A stretch of DNA of 64,000 bases from Neptunicella plasticusilytica (GTDB lineage Bacteria; Pseudomonadota; Gammaproteobacteria; Enterobacterales; Alteromonadaceae): contig NZ_CP150481.1 of the NCBI RefSeq assembly GCF_047922965.1, forward strand, positions 3,410,001-3,474,000. The letters are read 5' to 3'. Positions 60,616 through 64,000 of this stretch are shown here, in pieces. Under the pieces are notes generated by a model that saw only the letters and a list, made by a program, of their open reading frames with translations, ran no database searches and was not told where the DNA came from. Within the stretch, counting starts at the first letter, position 1. Every line of letters begins with the position of its first letter. The position numbers were made by a program, and so were the translations under genes.

Positions 60616-60640
60616 CATGTTATGTCATCAGGGCAGTTTT
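60609..60640 (+). terminator. Rho-independent terminator
   Basis: GCCCTGA and TCAGGGC pair, with ACA/TGT extending the stem inward, followed by AGTTTTAT. It overlaps the stop of the 73-residue gene. Confidence 0.85.
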
Positions 60641-60896
60641 ATCTGTTAATGAGTCAAAACGTGACAATATTTTTATACGTCTGCGTCGCTCACTAAACTC
60701 AATAACTAACAGTAAATCAACCAATTAAATGGGTCGTTGGGCGCATCCCGGTTTTCAAAATTTGGCAAAATAGATATAAATAACAAGCAAAATAATTAAC
60801 CTCAACTCGGGATAAGAGATGTCGTTTATATTTACAAAGGGTAAATAATTCAGATAGTTATATTATTCACTCAACCATTGTTGAATAAATAGTTTA

Positions 60897-61001
60897 CTCA
60901 ATGACGACATTTTTGTGCTTAACAAGGCGGGGTTTCGTACGTCATAGCGGGCTATGACTAGAAAGCCCAACGCTGCTAGGTGCAAAAAGAGCGTTATTGA
61001 G
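60897..61001. repeat. 105-bp imperfect palindrome in a 513-base gene-free region
   Basis: The left arm starts CTCAATGACGACATTTTTG and ends GTCATAGC; the right arm is its inverse, GCTATGAC ... CAAAAAGAGCGTTATTGAG, with a 2-base loop and about two-thirds of positions pairing across both arms. Such long folded units are typical of MITE-like or REP-like elements. The rest of 60616-61128 shows no gene, only AT-rich sequence and a probable promoter for the following operon. Confidence 0.75.
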
Positions 61002-61128
61002 AGGCGTGGCTTATCCCGAGCTGGGGTTAATTAGGGTTACATCTGGGAATGATAGAAGCAATTGGATGCGTAAATTGCTCATTCAAGATGTTATACACAC
61101 TGTTAATCCTCAGTGGAGCTCAACAACA

Positions 61129-61626
61129 ATGAATAAACTGAAAATTGTAACTGCATTTTTGATTGGAACACTTATCCCTATGACCAGTACCGGACAAGAT
61201 CTAACTGACACTAAACTCAGCACCAAAACCGTATTAAACATCGCAGTAGTGAAAAATATAGCCACGGCTGCTGAGGCTGAAGCAATTAAAAACGGCTGGA
61301 ATGTCTCTATTGCCATTGTGGATGATGCCGGACAGTTGCTGTATTTCCAGCGTATGGATGATGTTGCCAACTCAAGCGCGGATATTGCTATTGCCAAAGC
61401 CAAACATGCGGCCAATTACCGACGCGATACAAAATTCCACCAGACCTTGCTCGAAAACGGCAACAATGTAGTACTCGCTTTACCGGACAGTATGCCAATA
61501 GAAGGCGGCGTTCGACTAATGGCCGGTAACAAAGTTATTGGTGGTATTGGCGTTTCCGGCGCGCAATCGCCGGAAGATGGTCAAATTGCACAAGCTGGCG
61601 CAGATTTGTTGAAAAATAAGCAATGA
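61129..61626 (+). CDS. Secreted GlcG/HbpS-family heme-binding-like protein
   Basis: 165 residues with a signal peptide (KLKIVTAFLIGTLIPMTSTG), so probably periplasmic. The GlcG/HbpS domain follows: AEAEAIKNGWNVSIAIVDDAGQLLYFQRMDDV, SADIAIAKAKHAANYRRDT, and EGGVRLMAGNKVIGGIGVSGAQSPEDGQIAQAGAD. Some relatives bind heme; the role here is unknown. GGAG lies 10 bases upstream of the ATG at 61129. Its stop overlaps the HAD gene (ATGA). Confidence 0.88.
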   Translation: MNKLKIVTAFLIGTLIPMTSTGQDLTDTKLSTKTVLNIAVVKNIATAAEAEAIKNGWNVSIAIVDDAGQLLYFQRMDDVANSSADIAIAKAKHAANYRRDTKFHQTLLENGNNVVLALPDSMPIEGGVRLMAGNKVIGGIGVSGAQSPEDGQIAQAGADLLKNKQ

Positions 61627-62288
61627 AACTTAAGGCGGTAATATTTGACATGGATGGCTTACTAATTGATTCAGAGCCATTCTGGAAACAGGCTGAGTAT
61701 CAGGTTTTTAGCGCCAAAGGCGTTAAAGTTACGCCGCAACTATCAGAGTTAACCGCCACAATGACCACCAGACAGGTGGCTGAATTCTGGTTTACCCGAT
61801 ATCCCTGGGCAGATGCATCACTCGATGATGTTGAAAATAACGTCATCGATAAAGTGATTGAATTAGTCACCGAGCAGGGACGCCCGCTAGATGGTGTAAC
61901 AGAAACTATTGATATTCTGAAAGCCAATCAAATAAAAATTGGTTTAGCCACCAATTCACCGGCTAAAGTGATGCACTCTATTCTGGCCAAATTGGGCATT
62001 GGTCATAAGTTTGATGTACTCACTTCAGCAGATGAAGTCAATCAGGGCAAGCCTTCCCCCGAAATTTACCAGCTCACCTTGTCACGGCTGGGCGTAACGG
62101 CTAGCAATACGATAGCTTTTGAAGACTCGCTTGGCGGACTTGCCGCCTCAGTCGCGGCAGGTATTCGCACAATCGCCATTCCGGCGCAACAGCATTATCA
62201 GTCAGATAAGTTTGCTGCCGCAGCCGCCCAACTCCCCAGTTTATCGCACTTTCAACTGGAACTTGCCGAACAATGCCTGGCTGGCTAA
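61623..62288 (+). CDS. hxpB: HAD-IA sugar-phosphate phosphatase (HxpB/YniC-like)
   Basis: 221 residues. The nucleophile motif is VIFDMDGLLIDSE (D9, D11); motif II is in GLATNSP, motif III K in NQGKPSPEIY, and motif IV is IAFEDSLGGLAA. HxpB-type enzymes dephosphorylate 2-deoxyglucose-6-phosphate and hexitol phosphates. Coupled to the preceding gene by a four-base overlap. Exact substrate not determined. Confidence 0.88.
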   Translation: MKLKAVIFDMDGLLIDSEPFWKQAEYQVFSAKGVKVTPQLSELTATMTTRQVAEFWFTRYPWADASLDDVENNVIDKVIELVTEQGRPLDGVTETIDILKANQIKIGLATNSPAKVMHSILAKLGIGHKFDVLTSADEVNQGKPSPEIYQLTLSRLGVTASNTIAFEDSLGGLAASVAAGIRTIAIPAQQHYQSDKFAAAAAQLPSLSHFQLELAEQCLAG

Positions 62289-62301
62289 TTCGGTATTCCC
62301 G

Positions 62302-63426
62302 TTATTTTTGCGTTAACCCGTCTGCCAAAGCAGCCAAACATAAAGCAACATTTTCATTGCGGGCGGCGTAACCCATCAAGCCAACTCGCCAGGCTTTACC
62401 GGCAAAATTGCCCAGGCCAGCGCCGATTTCCAGATTGTAATGATTGAGCAAATAACTACGCACCTTGGCATCATCAATCCCTGACGGGATCCAGACAGAG
62501 TTAAGCTGCGGCAGGCGCTCTTTTTCCGGTACGATAAAATCCAGCCCCATTTCGGCAAAACCTTTAGCCAGTTGCTGATGTTGTTGTCGATGTCTGTCCC
62601 AGCTGTTTTCCAGGCCTTCGCTGTGCAAAATCACCAATGCTTCATGCAGTGCATAAAGCGAATTTACCGGGGCGGTATGATGATAACTGCGTTTACCTTC
62701 GCCCGACCAATAGCCCATCACCAATGACTGGTCGAGAAACCAGCTTTGAATCGGCGTTTTGCGATTTTTGATCGTATCCACTGCCGCCTGACTGAAACTG
62801 ACCGGCGATAAGCCCGGCACACAGGACAAACATTTCTGGCTGCCGGAATAAATCGCATCAATCCCCCAATCATCAACCCGCAGCTCCACGCCACCCAACG
62901 AAGTTACCGCATCGACAATAGTCAAACAACCGTATTGCTTGGCCAGGGCACATAGGGTTTTGGCATCGGACAATGCGCCGGTGGAGGTTTCGGCATGCAC
63001 AAAGGCAACAAATTTGGCATCAGGATGGGCTTTTAATGCGTCTTCCAGTTTTTCCGGGCTAACCGCCCTGCCCCAATCATCTTCCACCACGACGGCTTCG
63101 GCACCACAACGCACTACGTTTTCATGCATACGGGTACCGAATACGCCATTAATGCACACAATGACTTTGTCACCCGGCTCAAGCAGATTGACAAAACAGG
63201 CTTCCATCCCGGCCGAACCGGGCGCCGATACCGCAATGGTAAAAGTATTGTCAGTTTGAAAAGCATACTGCAACAGCTGTTTGAGCTCGTCCATCATACC
63301 GACAAACAACGGATCTAGATGTCCAATAGTGGGTCTGGCTAGCGCTGATAGCACTCGCGGGTTGATATCCGAGGGACCCGGTCCCATTAACGTACGATGA
63401 GGCGGAATAAAAGATTGGAATGACAT
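62302..63426 (-). CDS. Alanine/serine-glyoxylate aminotransferase family protein
   Basis: 374 residues, class V PLP aminotransferase. The start has LMGPGPSDINPRVLSALARPTIGHLDP, the PLP lysine is about residue 198 in IYSGSQKCL, and TIVDAVTSLGG holds the PLP-ring aspartate. It converts glyoxylate to glycine with alanine or serine as donor. The ATG at 63426 has GGAG 7 bases upstream; a TTG one codon before is also in frame. It is convergent with the HAD gene. Confidence 0.93.
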   Translation of the reverse strand: MSFQSFIPPHRTLMGPGPSDINPRVLSALARPTIGHLDPLFVGMMDELKQLLQYAFQTDNTFTIAVSAPGSAGMEACFVNLLEPGDKVIVCINGVFGTRMHENVVRCGAEAVVVEDDWGRAVSPEKLEDALKAHPDAKFVAFVHAETSTGALSDAKTLCALAKQYGCLTIVDAVTSLGGVELRVDDWGIDAIYSGSQKCLSCVPGLSPVSFSQAAVDTIKNRKTPIQSWFLDQSLVMGYWSGEGKRSYHHTAPVNSLYALHEALVILHSEGLENSWDRHRQQHQQLAKGFAEMGLDFIVPEKERLPQLNSVWIPSGIDDAKVRSYLLNHYNLEIGAGLGNFAGKAWRVGLMGYAARNENVALCLAALADGLTQK

Positions 63427-63547
63427 CAATTTGCTCCTGAAAATTGGTTAAACTGAATTGATAGCGCAAGCCTAACACAAACTTTTTTTAACGCCGTTGA
63501 TTGCAACCGAATATCGACTATTCATCACACGAATAACAGGATCTGTT

Positions 63548-64000
63548 ATGCAAAATTTTATTTTTCACAATCCGACTAAAGTGGCTTTTGGTAAAGACAG
63601 TATCCAGCAGCTGGGCAGCTTATTACCCGCCAACAGCAAGATTTTATTGTTATATGGTGGCGGCAGTATTAAAAATAACGGCGTTTATCAGCAGGTTACA
63701 GATCAACTCAAGGGCCACCAATGGAGTGAATTTGCCGGGATCGAAGCTAATCCCGAATTCACGACGCTGATGAAAGCCGTCGAAATCGTTAAACAGCAAA
63801 ATATTGATTATCTGCTCGCCGTGGGCGGCGGCTCGGTAGTCGATGGCAGCAAATTTATCGCCGCAGCCGCTAATTTTGAAGGCGATCCCTGGGATATTCT
63901 GGCCAAAGGAGCAACAGTGGAAAGTGCCATTCCAATAGGTTGTGTTTTAACTTTGCCCGCCACCGGCAGTGAAACCAATACGGCTTCTGTGATTAATCGC
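63548..64000 (+). CDS. Iron-containing alcohol dehydrogenase (YqhD/BDH-like), 5' part
   Basis: 151 codons to the window edge. It starts MQNFIFHNPTKVAFGKDSIQ, with ILLLYGGGSIKNNGVYQQV and the NADP-binding AVGGGSVVDGSKFIAAAA; LPATGSETN is the next conserved block. Group III alcohol dehydrogenases of this type reduce aldehydes with NADPH. The metal-binding histidines lie beyond the window. Confidence 0.92.
   Translation, partial: MQNFIFHNPTKVAFGKDSIQQLGSLLPANSKILLLYGGGSIKNNGVYQQVTDQLKGHQWSEFAGIEANPEFTTLMKAVEIVKQQNIDYLLAVGGGSVVDGSKFIAAAANFEGDPWDILAKGATVESAIPIGCVLTLPATGSETNTASVINR

Noticed and set aside
60897..61001. Integron attC site
   Set aside because: The folded shape is similar, but there are no matching RYYYAAC/GTTRRRY core boxes at the ends and no integrase or cassette array nearby.

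Overview
The window looks like chromosome from a gammaproteobacterium, probably Alteromonadales-like. The evidence is alaS and recX in one neighbourhood, MetJ-box-controlled metA, a holD-rimI pair, and a TPP-riboswitch thiamine uptake operon of TonB receptor, PnuT and kinase. It is interrupted by a large Tn7-like mobile element. No species can be named from this alone.

Layout. (1) 1-17,589 is host backbone: the 5' part of alaS, a Gln-rich coiled-coil protein, a DUF4256 protein, a very large PAS/coiled-coil membrane protein and recX (all minus strand), then a FemAB-like acyltransferase and a membrane protein/XRE regulator pair (plus). A minus-strand string follows: parDE, WbuC-type cupin, DUF938 methyltransferase and pnuC. 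The methionine operon metA, metH N-part, metH C-part has a tandem MetJ operator. (2) 17,590-48,192 is a 30.6-kb Tn7-like transposon. It is bounded by near-identical inverted ends (TGTACAACGACAT..., 23 of 26 positions matching), with several TnsB-type repeats in the right end. It carries tnsA, tnsB, tnsC and tniQ next to the right end. Its cargo, left to right, is a mercury cassette (merR, merC, GDCCVxC protein) between inverted repeats; a nested ISNCY/IS1202-type transposon carrying arsenic resistance genes (arsR, arsC, arsH, acr3, arsN-like acetyltransferase, second arsC) and flanked by a 13-bp direct repeat; a GAF-GGDEF diguanylate cyclase; small unknown genes including one split by an in-frame stop; and a 14-kb minus-strand defence operon. 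(3) 48,193-49,769 is a graveyard of Rhs C-terminal tips and small membrane proteins (probable immunity proteins) plus an IS3-type transposase scrap. The Rhs reading frame begins exactly at the transposon edge. (4) 49,853-64,000 is host backbone again: small enzymes (cdd, cupin, DUF4287/DUF5655 protein), rimI-holD, tRNA-Trp, the thiamine salvage operon, a sulfide/persulfide operon with a BigR-like regulator, a heme-binding-like protein with a HAD phosphatase, an alanine/serine-glyoxylate aminotransferase and the start of an iron-type alcohol dehydrogenase.

The most notable system is the defence operon (28,145-42,492). Eight genes are packed tightly or overlap in seven of eight cases: a half-length HsdS, a methyltransferase-like HsdM lacking its catalytic NPPF motif, a complete type I restriction-modification set (HsdM, HsdS, HsdR), a DUF6615-like putative nuclease, a 1637-residue NERD nuclease-tandem kinase-SF1 helicase, and a 481-residue winged-helix protein of unknown family. 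The arrangement suggests one composite anti-phage system in which a dead recognition module (dead HsdM plus half HsdS) accompanies the active restriction enzyme and a kinase-helicase effector. The kinase-helicase part recalls the Mokosh type I theme but has NERD and DUF6615 partners and no PLD protein that I can see.
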